Source of the DNA: Zygnema cylindricum
Taxonomy: Eukaryota > Streptophyta > Zygnematophyceae > Zygnematales > Zygnemataceae
DNA: 62,000 nt
Direction of reading: 5' to 3'
Assembly (NCBI GenBank): GCA_037447655.1
Contig: JBBHKE010001899.1
Location: 14,583 to 76,582, forward strand
Below, piece after piece: positions 47,618-58,775 of the stretch (positions are counted from its first letter, which is position 1; each line of letters starts with the position of its first letter). The notes below the pieces were generated by a model. That model saw only the letters and a program-made list of their open reading frames with translations. It made no database searches and had not been told where the DNA came from. The position numbers and the translations under genes are program-made.

Positions 47618-48881
47618 AAGAAGCTATTCTAGATAGTGTCGACTCCAAGTTTATATAAACCTAAATGATTGATCCCTTGAAAATCAAAACCCCATTACAG
47701 CTTCACCCTTGTGAAATAAAACTTTCTGTGTGCTCAGTTCCACCACAGAATGCAAAGTTAGAATATAAGATTTGGACACATTCACCCACTTTGACTTTCC
47801 CTTAGATATGCATCCACCCAGACAGGCAAAAACTCTGACTGACTACACCCTAATGTAGCCTGGACCCCCTTGAGTCCGGAGCAACAAGAATCACTGAAAA
47901 TGGTCAACTGAATTGATATTTATGGCTCGCCAAAGTTCACCATTTATACAAGGTGCTCTCTGGGAGAGGCAACTACCTACCAAAAATATTCTAAGTCCTA
48001 AACCCCTCTCTAAACCCTATAGTACTGAGGTACGGACCAATCACATTATTGTATAATACATAAAGGTACAGGTGCTGGTGAACCTTTCGTACGGCCATCG
48101 TACGACATGGCTAAAAAATCAACACATGTCCTATCGAGATTCGCTCTTATAATCCCCAAAATTCTTGCTTCCAAATCTTACCCCTCCACCTGGCGCTAGG
48201 TCATGCCACGTCAAAAAACGGTACCGTACAAGAAAGTACAGGTGCCGGAGTACTTTTTGTATGAACATAGTACGATATTGCCATAATGTGATATTTGTCA
48301 CATCCGAATTTGTTTTGTTCCGTTCCGTAGATTCCGCAACCTGTACGATGTCGCCACGTGTCATCCGGAGAGGTGACGCCTGCAAACCGCCAAAATTATC
48401 CTTTCGCGAAGCTGGCGCTAATCACGGTCGTCCGATATATTTCGACATTTAATACGGACTGTAAAAACAAATGAACGTACTATTTGTTTCGTCGGATACG
48501 TTAAAGTACAAGTATTTTTATGCCATGTAAAACGTAATATAGTTAAATGGAAAACCATACTAAATTCTATTTAAATATCTATCAAACCCAATACTTCTTA
48601 GCACTAGTCCTAGACTTAACGGATAAGGCTAACGACTACTGGTTACTTGACGGACGGTAGGTACCAAGATCAATTTCTGGGTCCGTCAAATACTTTTTTG
48701 GTAAGTCTACCAAATCTACACCCTTTCTTCATAGAGAGCCTAGGCAGCCATGGCTCTAGCTCCCTGTCCAGCCTTCTGTGACTACAACTAATGTGGGGGC
48801 TTGGTGAGGGGAGTTAGAGGCAGACCGCCTCAACCCTTTTTCTATCCTAATACATACCTAGAAAATACTCAATTATCAACA
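47618..48881 (-). mobile_element. LTR of a copia-family element
   Basis: It aligns along its length, reversed, with 59954-61191. The minus-strand start is TGTTGATAATTGAGTATTTTC, preceded by a purine-rich tract (agaaaattaggggag) typical of a polypurine tract. At its other end it runs into a gag start (minus-strand ATGGAGCTCATAG at about 47600). Sequence from two element bodies flanks a single LTR. Confidence 0.65.
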
Positions 48882-49938
48882 CTCCCCTAATTTTCTAGTC
48901 TATTTTCCTTTCGACTCCACACACAAATAAAGAAACACCCCCTCCCCTTTTCCTTTTTCTTTTTCCTTTTCTTATAAAAAAAATTAAGAAAATACTCTCG
49001 TATTTAACATAGTGCATTAGATGAACTGGAATAATAATTGCATCACATATTTTATTTAACATCCCACTTTTCATAAATCCGAGCAAAGATTTTATCCACC
49101 TTATCACTTTTCCATCCACACACAAACCGATTTCCCTCTTGCGATCCAAACAACCAGCCCCATCTCCAATCTGCAACATACACCCAGATGCTAACCCTTC
49201 TACAAGCACACCTTCATAAATACCATCACTCCCTTTAGCAATGTAGAACCCACTACCCGCAAAAAATGTACTTTCCTCACTCTATCCCATGGATTTCTTT
49301 CCACTCTCTCTTTCTAAATTTATTCCCATAAAGTATTTCTCCTCCCCTAAACCTTTCATTAAATATTCCTCTTCTCCCCTATCGTTTAAAACCTCTTCGA
49401 GTTTCACTTCTCCCCTGTCCTCGGAATCCGTTCAAGTCTCCCTTTTCGACCAGTTTTTTGTTTCCCAATTATCTATATAATTATCCTCATTGATTTTACC
49501 TTTCCCGTTTTCACTTATGGATCCTAGATCTGACTTTTGCATTTCTAAGTCATCCACTCTACACTCCTCGACATCCTCAAGTGCCTCCCCTCTCTTTACT
49601 TCCCTTATACCTCCAAAAGCACACTGTTGCCTTCATGGAATTTCAGTGTACTTTTCTCTCTTCTCCATTCTACCGATGTGAAGAAGCTCCAAGATTTCTT
49701 CATCCTCTTTCTGCTCTTCTCTTTCTTCTTCCTCATTCACACTCCAACTTCTAAGTTCTTCCAAACAAGGACACTCCTCCATATGGTGACCCGGTTCTCT
49801 ACAAAAAAAGCAAACCCCTTTTTCCAAAACTTTCCTTTCTTTTCTTCTCCCTCTCTTTCCACCAAAGTTTCGATAAGGTTTACCTTTGTCTTTTTTTCTC
49901 TCATCACGTTTTCGCTTGTCGCCGCCGTTCCTCACATC
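48882..49938 (-). pseudogene. Internal part of a non-autonomous or truncated copia element with CCHC gag knuckle
   Basis: The minus-strand frame 49935-49633 is strongly basic (RKRDERKKDKGKPYRNFGG) and contains CFFCREPGHHMEEC, a C-x2-C-x4-H-x4-C zinc knuckle of retroelement gag. A second short frame (49209-48895) ends just before the LTR. No protease, integrase or RT is present between them, so the body is deleted, or the element is a gag-only type. The 5' side is cut by the assembly gap. Confidence 0.65.
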
Positions 49939-49948
49939 NNNNNNNNNN
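49939..49948. other. Assembly gap (10 N)
   Basis: Ten N bases join retroelement sequence on the left to a reversed piece of the BZW locus on the right. Ten is a conventional placeholder length, so the true distance is unknown. Confidence 0.99.
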
Positions 49949-50066
49949 TCGTATTGCGACTACAGGATAGGCGAAGAAAAGACTAAAGTATAAGTCAACA
50001 CCACACAGACTGTACAGGACAACAACGTGTAGGTCCTCGACCAACGCTTTCTGTAGCTGCGAAGTC
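49949..50066. other. Reversed, non-complemented copy of BZW 44043-44160 (probable assembly artefact)
   Basis: Read backwards base by base, 50066 down to 49949 reproduces 44043 up to 44160 with only two or three differences. It includes the intron next to exon 4 and the first part of exon 4 in mirror order. At 50067 the sequence turns around and continues forward, matching 44099 onward. It is a mirror repeat, not an inverted repeat: the complement does not match. No replication or repair route copies DNA this way. Confidence 0.9.
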
Positions 50067-50147
50067 CAGACACACCGCAACTGAATATGAAATCAGAAAA
50101 GAAGCGGATAGGACATCAGCGTTATGCTCTATAGCTCTGTAACGTAC

Positions 50148-50721
50148 CAAGTCACCCTTGTGCTCCTGAAAGATTTGCACAACTGCATCCGCAAAACTCG
50201 AAGGATCCAACGGAACAGCAATGTTCCGTTTGCGGGTTTTGATCCGCGTACCACTGTAAATCAACCATCAACATCGTAAGAAAAGATAATCATTACAGAC
50301 TTCTCACGCTTAGTGGGCCAATCAACTGTAGGCCACCTAAAAAGTCCCTGAACCTTACGAGAAAGCTGATTGAAAACAGTTGACACATACAGTTGACAAA
50401 AACATACTCACTATGAAAAAATATTATGAATAAATTCATAATAGCTACATAGAAAACAAATATATTGAAATTGGATATTTGGAAACACTGATAGTTAAAC
50501 AGTGCAACAGGAATTGATGAAGAGACGTACCCAAGAGTCGGTTTCTCCTTCGAGCTGCAACACCAGCAACACAAACATGGTCCATAGATATCATCATTAG
50601 CAGAAAAAAAATGGTAAGTTTCAAGAAAAGAAAACCTAATTCTTTTTCCCTCCACATTTATTAATTGCTCTCTCAATTACCATTTATGTACAAAGAAGCT
50701 TTATTAGTGTTCTTACCTCAT
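50148..50721 (-). pseudogene. Truncated second copy of BZW: exons 1-3 only
   Basis: Exons 50721-50717 (ATGAG), 50554-50531 and 50253-50148 correspond one-to-one with the intact gene. All splice sites are kept and the encoded 45 residues appear unchanged (the exon 3 difference I found is synonymous). Exon 4 is missing because the sequence turns into the mirrored artefact at 50066 and then the gap. The lack of decay suggests that this copy may really be complete, an allele or recent paralogue broken by the assembly. Confidence 0.8.
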
Positions 50722-51015
50722 AAACTACAGCTGATGGATGCCGGGACCAAGTTATTGAAACAGGTAAAACAGGAAACAGTGCAAAAAATGACAGTGCAAA
50801 ACTAAGTCACTCCGAACCTTTACACGGTTTCTAAACTCGAAAGGCGGCTATCTAAGGTACTTCGGCAGAAAGTTAGAAGCGTTTTGAACGATGATTAGGG
50901 TTGTTTGTTTTTAAAGGAATTGACGAATCGCTGCGCTTCACAACGTCGGAGCCGGTTTTGCGTGACTTATGTGATAGTTAAAAGCTTAAACCGGCAGAAG
51001 TACAGTAGTACAGTA

Positions 51016-51555
51016 CACCGCGAATCGTTATTAGTGTCAACAACTCTAATTTGGGTTCTTAAAATTTTGATTTTTTTCCTCAAAATAGGATACGTGATTA
51101 TAATTTTTCCTTGACGTTAATTAAGGAACCGTACAAAGTAGCGTAAAGAACGAAAGTACAATAATATCTAAATACTGTGGTGTATGGTCGATGTCAGACC
51201 GTACATAAATGTACCTTTTCAAGTGAAAATATTTCAAAAAATAAATTAAATCCGACGCGCACGCATAGGAACGTGCACTAAAAACATGGGATTAGTCTGA
51301 CACGTAAATTAGTCTGACATGTACGGATATTTAATTTTCACGACGGCGTACGATTTCTAATATTTTGTACGAAAACATATATTAGTGTACATAATCGTAC
51401 AGAATAAATTTCATTTTTGCTGTTCCAAATTAACATTAACGCCGAAATTAGAATACACCTTTTTTTTTTTTTAAATCAAATTCTTAATTAGCATCAATTA
51501 CGGTAAATTTTCTTCAACAATATTTAAACTATGACACTAATAACGATTCGCGGTG
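51016..51555. mobile_element. TA-flanked MITE, 540 bp, partner of 45795-46327
   Basis: It begins caccgcgaatcgttattag and ends cactaataacgattcgcggtg, flanked by TA. It is inserted at the same place relative to BZW as its partner. Confidence 0.85.
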
Positions 51556-51611
51556 TACCTACATTGGATACAACTGACAGTACAGCCATTTATAGAAAAT
51601 TATATGACTAA

Positions 51612-52317
51612 GGGTGGAGTTCCATCAAGCGAAAAGTGGCATAGTTTAGAGAAATCCGCGACTCTCCGTACCAAATCGTACCGCCTATTTTGTTTTTATA
51701 CAAAAAACAACATTACAGAGAATCTCGCCAATACTCTCCGAAGTTCTTGGAGGTAATACTGGCCTTCGATGTTCATCTACGAAGAGTTCGCTTCAATTTT
51801 CTCTGGAGGTGGGTTGGCAGATACAGACAAAAAAAAACGTGACACGCTGGACGATTAAGCTACGTGTCATGCTGCAAAACCAACGAAAAATATTAAGATT
51901 TGGACATGACACGCGCTTTACAAAATACAACCGAAAATTGAAACGAAATTTCGTGACATTCCTTCGCCACGCTATTTTCAGTAGTTTTTGTTGGGCACAC
52001 TATTTCTCTCAAAGGACTTTCGTTATGTTCGAAAAAAAAAAACCCTAAAAAATGAGCTGGCGAACAGACTGGCGTCTGCAAAAAGTATAAAAGTTTTGTC
52101 AAAGTACGCAGGTACATGGTACGAAAATGAAGATTTGATGTAAACTTAGTTGGTGCTTAAAATCTGAAATATTTTCACTATCGGGTCATAACTTGCGTGG
52201 CGCCAGTCAATGTATAACACGTGTATTTCAAACTCTACGTGATGGAACTTCGACTCAATCGACCCGGTCTGTAGAGTTGGCCGTACGATTACAGAAACAT
52301 ATGATGGAACTTCGCCC
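51612..52317. mobile_element. Harbinger-like MITE with perfect TAA target duplication
   Basis: The ends gggtggagttccatca and tgatggaacttcgccc are a 16-bp terminal inverted repeat, with TAA on both sides. The empty site at 46378-46388 (gactaaatacag) shows that exactly TAA was duplicated. No transposase. Confidence 0.88.
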
Positions 52318-52320
52318 TAA

Positions 52321-52985
52321 GGGTATGGTAAAATCAGACGAAAAGTGAGGTTTAATACAAAATTGTGTACTTGCCCGAACCATGCCGTACTAAATTTTCG
52401 TGAGCTTCTTGAAAACAACATTACAGAAAATAAGATTACGATTCTCCAAGTATCCGGGAGAAGAGATCGACCGTCCGATTACATTTTGGTCTTCATCTGC
52501 GAAGCAATCGCTCCATCCGCCTCTGTATTGGCAAACCCACCTTGCGGAGGTGGGTTCACCAATACGGAACCAGTCAATTTGCCAGACGTGGACGATAGAC
52601 ACGTGCGTCGATGAAAAATGAAATTTTTCACACGTCCTCAAAGTTACGTGCCTTCGGACAAGGTGACCGTAAAATCTTTGCCGAAAAGATATACGGTTTT
52701 TTCCTGAAAGTGAGCAGAGTGAAGGAGATTTATGAGGTACATTGACGCGGTACACTTGCGAAGCACACGTACGTAATACGGAAGTACGGGTTTCCATACG
52801 AAATTGGTCGTTTTCCAAATCTTTAACGATTTTAAAGATTTGATTGTCAACTTACGTGGACCACTCAAATCAAAACATGTATGTAAAAACTTATTTAGAA
52901 ACGATGCGCGATGTAACCGAGGCCTCTGCAATACAGAAATTTGCTGTCCGTACTATTACACAGACCTCCTGATGTAACCATACCC
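52321..52985. mobile_element. Second Harbinger-like MITE, directly adjacent, sharing TAA
   Basis: The ends gggtatggtaaaatcag and ctgatgtaaccataccc are flanked by TAA at 52318-52320 and 52986-52988. It is related along its length to 19391-20049, including a central hairpin (ccaccttgcggaggtgg, 52538-52554). It was inserted into the TAA of the first element, or the reverse. Confidence 0.88.
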
Positions 52986-53221
52986 TAAATACAGTAAGCA
53001 GTAAATAGCTACATAACTAAATATGTTATTTTGAACCATACTTTTTTATTTCATAAAGACATATAGACACATATGTTTTTCAATCAAGTCGAAAAGGGGA
53101 AATTTGTAATCTTGTGTATCGGGACCCCTCATACCGATATTCAATACGTATTAATTTCCGAATTTCTATAGTCAATTTATTGGTCCAATTTATCGACAGC
53201 AAGATATGCATCTAAAATAAT

Positions 53222-53400
53222 AGTGTTGTGTATCAATAAGCATTTACCGATAACCGATATGGACATTTTTTCGGGTTCCCGATAATCGATATATTGGTTC
53301 GATATATCGTTATCGATCTTATCGCCGATAAGTAACCGATTATATCAAGCAGTTATCGGCGATAAAACTGATAACGATAACTATCGCCCATAAATGTACG
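53222..53400. mobile_element. Left end of a hAT-like element
   Basis: It starts agtgttgtgtatcaataag, like the 18183 element, followed by dense tatcg/cgata motifs. No matching right end is found; the copia LTR begins at 53412, so it is probably interrupted there. Confidence 0.5.
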
Positions 53401-53411
53401 CGTTGCAAATA

Positions 53412-54407
53412 TGTGTCCTCCATTAGACTACAGAATTCAAGAATCCTCTAAATAATTATTAACTAACCCACCTTTAATGGCAACAACTGCTGCTCAAGCA
53501 AACAAGTTGACAATCTGACTGCACTCCTGTACAGCCTGAACTCGGGGTGCAGCCTGAACTCCCTTGAGTCAGTAGGATAAAGAATCTCTGAAAACGCCCA
53601 ACCACGCCATAAGTTATGAGGCAGTAAAAGTGCCAATTTGTACAAATCTCAAAGAGAGAGGTGACTTCCTACCAAAAATTTACTAAGTCTTGATTCCCTC
53701 TAATAACTCTTATCTACTGAAGTACGGACCAATCAAATCAATGTACCATACCAAAAAGTACTACTGTTGGTGTACCTTTTGTTATGTACAACAAGGCTAT
53801 TAAGCAGACTCGTGTCCACTTTTCACTCGTCCGTACGTTCCTCGGAATTCCCACGACCAAATGTTATCTCTCCACGTGGCTCCAGGTCATGCCACGTCAC
53901 AAAACGCCAAAGTGACCATTCCGGGATCTCGGCGAAGACGTATGCCGTTGGATAAAACCGACATTCAATATCGTCCGTCGAAACAAATGTCTGATTTATT
54001 TGTTTTGTGCGGTATTATGTTCGCACTGTATTCAGCTAGTTCTATGTTGTTCCAAATGTATTTCTGTTAATCGGTTTACAGACTGTAACATAGTTTAAAT
54101 ACTAATAATACCCTATGTACTTCAACGAACTTCTACGACCGACTGGTTAGAGCTGTCGGCTACGCCTCGCTCTGCCGGTCCGGGGTTCGAGTCATGCCGA
54201 ACTCAACCTTTTGTTGGGAGTGACATAAGTCACTCTTCAGTCTTGCTTATTAAGGTGAAAAAAACATGGCTTTACTTCTCTCTCTCTCTCTCCTTCCGTG
54301 ACTACAACAAGTATGGGGGACATAGAGGAAAGGTGGAAGCAAGCTTTCTACTAATTTCTTTTCTTATAGACCTAGAAAATATCGTAAAAATCTAATGATT
54401 TTCAACA
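53412..54407 (-). mobile_element. 3' LTR of the Ty1/copia element
   Basis: 996 bp on the minus strand, starting TGTTGAAAATCATTAG and ending GGAGGACACA, i.e. TG...CA. A purine-rich tract (aaaataagggaag) precedes it on the minus strand. It aligns with 58764-59745 with many substitutions, so insertion is not recent. No 5-bp target duplication is visible (aaata against cttgt). Confidence 0.85.
54134..54205 (+). other. tRNA-like sequence inside the 3' LTR
   Basis: gactggttagagct resembles the D-arm/A box region and ggggttcgagtca the B box, spaced as in a tRNA gene, but the acceptor and T stems do not pair well. It is a degenerate tRNA-derived promoter, antisense to the retroelement. Confidence 0.5.
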
Positions 54408-57400
54408 CTTCCCTTATTTTCTAGTCTAATTTTAATTTTTCTTTAGTCCACATTTTTCTCCGCAATACTTTAACTTGGGAGAGGGCACAAGTTTTGTTTT
54501 CATGTCAGCCACCATTTCTTCATCAGACCTACACACAAGATTTACAATTTTATTTTCAACTTTCTCCCTCACAAATCTCAATCTTATATCCATATGTTTA
54601 GCTTTGAAATGATGTTTTGGATTGGCTGCAATTGCAGTGGCAGCCTGATTATCACAAAAAACGTCATGCACTCTCTCCTTCATATACCCTAGTTCGTGCA
54701 ACAAGGACTTGACCCACATCAATTCTTTCACAGCAAAACAGCAGGCTATATACTGAGCCTCCACAGTGGACTGAGCAACCACCTTTTGTTGTTTACTGCT
54801 CCAACAACAAGCACCTTCCCCCACATACAAAACATGTCCAAAAGTGAATCGTCTCATAGGTGCATCCCCATAACTAGCATCACTCCAAGTGGTGATATCA
54901 GAGTGCTCCACTCCCAAATGCAACCATAACTCTTTGGTTCCTACCAGATATCTCATGACTCTCTTGGCTGCCTACGAATCTCTCTTTCTATGATGGTCAA
55001 GACTCATATTTAGGACTTTTAGTGTTGCCGCTATATCCGGCCTTCTACAGTTCATAAAGTAGATCAAACTTCCTACGACCTATTTGTAAAGAATAGACTT
55101 CATAAACTCTCTCTCCTTTGGACTCATCTGATCATATAAGATTATCAGTCCTCCTTCTATACTCCCATAACTTACTTTCTTCAAGTCCATGAGAGTGGTA
55201 CAACTGTTTGTTTTCTCCATCTGGAATTTCTCAAGCATATTTTTTATTACTTCTTTTTGAGTGAGTCTTATGATCCTTTTCCCCCTATCTCTTTCCATTT
55301 GAATTCCCAAAATATATCTTGCCTCTCCTAACTCCTTTATGTCAAATCAGCTTCTAAGATCTTTTTTCTACTTATTGATCTTTTCTAAAGACTTACTTAA
55401 CACCACCAGATCATCCACATAAATTGCAATAAAAATCACACCATCCTCATCTTCAAACATATATATATAATGGTCAGAGCCGATCCAAATATATCCAAGA
55501 ACAGTAAGAAACTCAACTAGTTTCTTATTCTACTGTCGGGGAGCCTGCTTAAGTCCATATAAGGACTTTATGAGTCTACAGACTTTGCTCTCTTCCCCAT
55601 TCTCCGCAAACCCCTCTCGTTGCCTCCAGAATATTTCTTCCTCTAACTCACCATTGAGGAAGGCTGTCATAATGTCCATATGATGTATTTCCATGTCTTC
55701 TGCTGCCGCTAGACCGAGGAGAATCCATATCGATGGGAAACGAAAAATTGGGGCAAATGTCTCCTCATATTCAATCCCCTCTTTTTGGGTGAACCCCTTC
55801 GCTACCAAGCGAGTCTTCTATCTTTCAATGGTATTATTGGGGTTAAGTTTTAACTTAAATACCCGTTTACAGCCAATGAATTTTTTGTCCGGAGGGCAAT
55901 CCGCTAGTTCCTAAGTATTTGCTTCCATGATGGAAGCCATCTCATCTATTACGGCTCTGATCCATCAGTCCTTTCCGGGGATGTTCACTGCCTCCAAGTA
56001 TGAATGAGGCTCTTCAGGATGAGATAGCTTAGTTACCTTATGAGCAACCTGTTTCTCTTATATCTTTTAGCTGCTCCTTCTCCCTCTTTCAAACTTTGAA
56101 ACGGGAATAGAGGGAAGTCTTGGGTTTCTCTTTATTGTCTCATTCCCTCCCCTATTCATGGAAGATGGTTCCGGTTCTTCCTCTTCTGTGTCCTCGAAGT
56201 CCATGGGAATATGTGGGGTATATGGTAGCTCTCCTATATCTTAGATCTTCCCTGAATCTGCACTCACGCTCTCACTCGTGTTCTTTTCAGGAAAAAAAGT
56301 GTTCTCCTCACTTTCGAACTCAAACCTGATTGTTATCTTCTTAGTACATTTGAAGGGGTCAATTGACTTTCCTTCATCCATGACGACTAGGTGTTTGACC
56401 AAAAAGATATCTTGCTTTGCTATGTCATAGACTCTATATCCCTTAACATCCTCATCATATCCCACAAAATATCAAGGTTTTCCCTTAGCGTCAAGTTTCC
56501 ACTTTTTCTTATCCGTATCTTGACTGTAAACTTGGCTACCAAATACTTTAAGGTGAGAGATATCCGGTTTCCTTCCAACCCATCATTCATAAGGTGTCAT
56601 ACCTTTGAGTGTTGAGGTAAGGACTATATTCTTAATGTAGTTGGCACAGTTCATGGCATCTGCCCAAAATCTCTTTCCTGTTTTCTTGTCAGCCAACATA
56701 CTATATACACTATCTCCCTGTGTTAGGTTTAACCTTTCTGCTACCCCATTTTGTTCCGGGTTTATGTGGTACAGTTTTGTGGTGTTGAACCCCTCCATCT
56801 CTTAAGTATTCCTCAAACTGGTTAGAGGTATATTCTCCCCCATTTTCACTCCTTATTCTCTTAATGGGGGTTCTATGCAATTTCTCACTCCATGTTTTAT
56901 ATTCTTTGAAGTAAGTTAGTGTTTTTCAGACTTTGTTTTTAGGAAGTAAACTCTAGAGTACCTAAACCAGTCATCAGTAATTGTCAACATATATCTCTTC
57001 CCTCCAATTGAGGGTACCTTTGCTGGTCCCCAGATATTTGTGTGGATCAAATCTAGTACCTTTTCTCCTCTATATGTGGAGGGTTTAGGAAAAAGAAGTC
57101 TGTGAGCCTTACCTTGGGCACACCCACTACAATCTTCCACCATTTCATTATCACCAAACTGAATGCCTTCTACTACACCAAGCTTCTTCATTTCCCTCAA
57201 CCTATCAAAATGCACATGCCCAAACCGCTTATGCCAAATCATCAATTTTGAGACACCAACATAGGAAGCATTAATCTTTTCATTACTCAAGTTAAACCTA
57301 AACATTCCTTTTACCCTTAATGTTGTAGCTAAACTTCATCCCCATATTTGGTCATAAACCTCCCTTTCTAGTGAAGGTATCAAACTCTTTGTCATCCAAT

Positions 57401-58775
57401 ACAGATGAAGAGACAAGGTTTTTACTCAGTTGAGGAATATAGAGCACATCTGAGAAAGTGAGAATATAAGTCTTACCCTCCACTAAAAATTTAAGATCTA
57501 CTGATCCCACTAGATATGTAGGAAACCACTATCCCATCCCCATAGTCTATTTCTACAGTAGGGATTTTCCTTAGCTTAGTGAGGAGGTCCTTGTCACGAC
57601 ACATATGCATGGATGCACCTGAGTCATTGATCCATCCTTCCTGTGGAGCTTCCCGGATTGCTCCAAGGGCACACTTCTGTCTCCGAGAGATCTCCTTCTC
57701 CTCCAGACTCTCGTCAAGAAAAAGCTCACCGTCCTCTTTAGAGGACTCGTCCTCAGACTCTCGTGTTACCTTTGTGACCAAAATTGCCTTTTTTTTTCTT
57801 CGGAAGAACCCATTCTATGGTTCTCTTGGAGCCTCAGCTCCGACTGCTTGACACAATCCGCGATAAAGTGACCCGACTTTTTGCAAAAATGACATAGGCC
57901 CTTTGGGGGCCTCGGTCCTCCAAGCTGAACTCGTTCTCCTTTGTATGGCTTTTTCGGGTCCGGTCTCCACCTGTCCCCCCCGGCAGCTAGAGCTTGAACG
58001 CTCTTTCCTCCTCTCCGATCTCAATCATGTTTTCTTGCACAAGTATCATGCGGACCACTGTATTCCACTTCCATGAACTATCAATCATTTCCTGTACGCG
58101 GTACATTATATTCTCATACTCGTCAGGTAACTTTATGATGAGAGTGTTAACCTTCATCTTCGTTGTACTTGTCCATCCGGCACTCTCCATCTCCATATAC
58201 AAACAAGAAAGATCATTACAGTAGTCTAACATCTTTCCCTCTTTGTAAGTATAATTTCCCAACTTTTGCTCAGCCAACTTGAGTTCCTGAATTTTACCAG
58301 CTCTATAAATCTTTATCAAATTCACCCACAACTCCTCGGCCTTATAAACGTGAACGTGAAGAGTTGCCAAAGTTTGTGTGAGGTGTCTCAGAATTAAGTT
58401 GTTGGCATCTATGTTGGTTTCTTTCCACATTTGAGTGTCGGTCTACACGGTCTTCACGATCGCCGCTCCGGGTGTCGTGGAAGTAAGAGCAATGGGAGTA
58501 CGTGGTATCTCTTTTTCTTTCCCGATTTTGGGCACACTAGTGTTTCCATCATCTGCCTCCTCTGCTGCAGCAGATGTTGCTACAGAAAACCTTATTCCAC
58601 CAAATCCCGATGGCGTTCCCTGAGGTGGACGTTTCACTGGTCCACTAACAATACCCCAGTATCGTTTTTCACACAAAGCTCTTGTCATCATGGCTTCCCA
58701 ATAGATAAACCCTGATCCATTAAAGATGGGCACCCTAGAGGGTGGTGCCATAACTTGCAATTCTGTGTCCTCCAT
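54408..58775 (-). pseudogene. Ty1/copia polyprotein (gag-PR-INT-RT-RH), broken by stops
   Basis: Minus-strand order: gag start MEDTELQVMAPPSRVPIFNG (58775), gag core LRHLTQTLAT, zinc knuckle CHFCKKSGHFIADC (about 57890), protease WINDSGASMHM (about 57630), integrase zinc region HKRFGHVHFDRL...CSGCAQGKA (about 57210-57110) and catalytic core (ITDDW, ENGGEYTSNQF), RT (LVAKGFTQKEG, MDIMTAFLNGELEEEIF, IYVDDLVVLSKSL) and RNase H (TTWSDASYGD, AQSTVEAQYIA, VFCDNQAATAIAANP). Integrase before RT is the Ty1/copia order. In-frame stops near 54974, 55082, 55349, 55370, 55532, 55820, 55913, 55966 and 56474 are all TAG or TGA. Several replace an expected tryptophan (NT-W-EL, ER-W-K, RQ-W-NKK, DS-W-AAKR). 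The integrase residue expected as Asp in LIHTD is Asn. Not functional. Confidence 0.9.

Larger units (their letters stand above)
50067..53219. repeat. Duplicate of 44099-46618 (BZW 5' part and upstream region)
   Basis: It matches the BZW locus continuously, roughly 95% by eye, through exons 3-1, the upstream region, the MITE at 51016-51555 and a repeat ending near gcatctaaaata. It lacks the two MITEs at 45039-45792 and instead carries two Harbinger-like MITEs at 51612-52985. A retained second haplotype and a true segmental duplication both fit. Confidence 0.85.

Noticed and set aside
49949-50128. Natural H-DNA-type mirror repeat
   Set aside because: H-DNA mirrors are homopurine/homopyrimidine; this is mixed-sequence gene DNA beside an N gap, which fits an assembly artefact far better.
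54134-54205. Functional tRNA gene
   Set aside because: A and B box-like sequences are present but the acceptor and T stems do not pair; it lies inside a decayed LTR.
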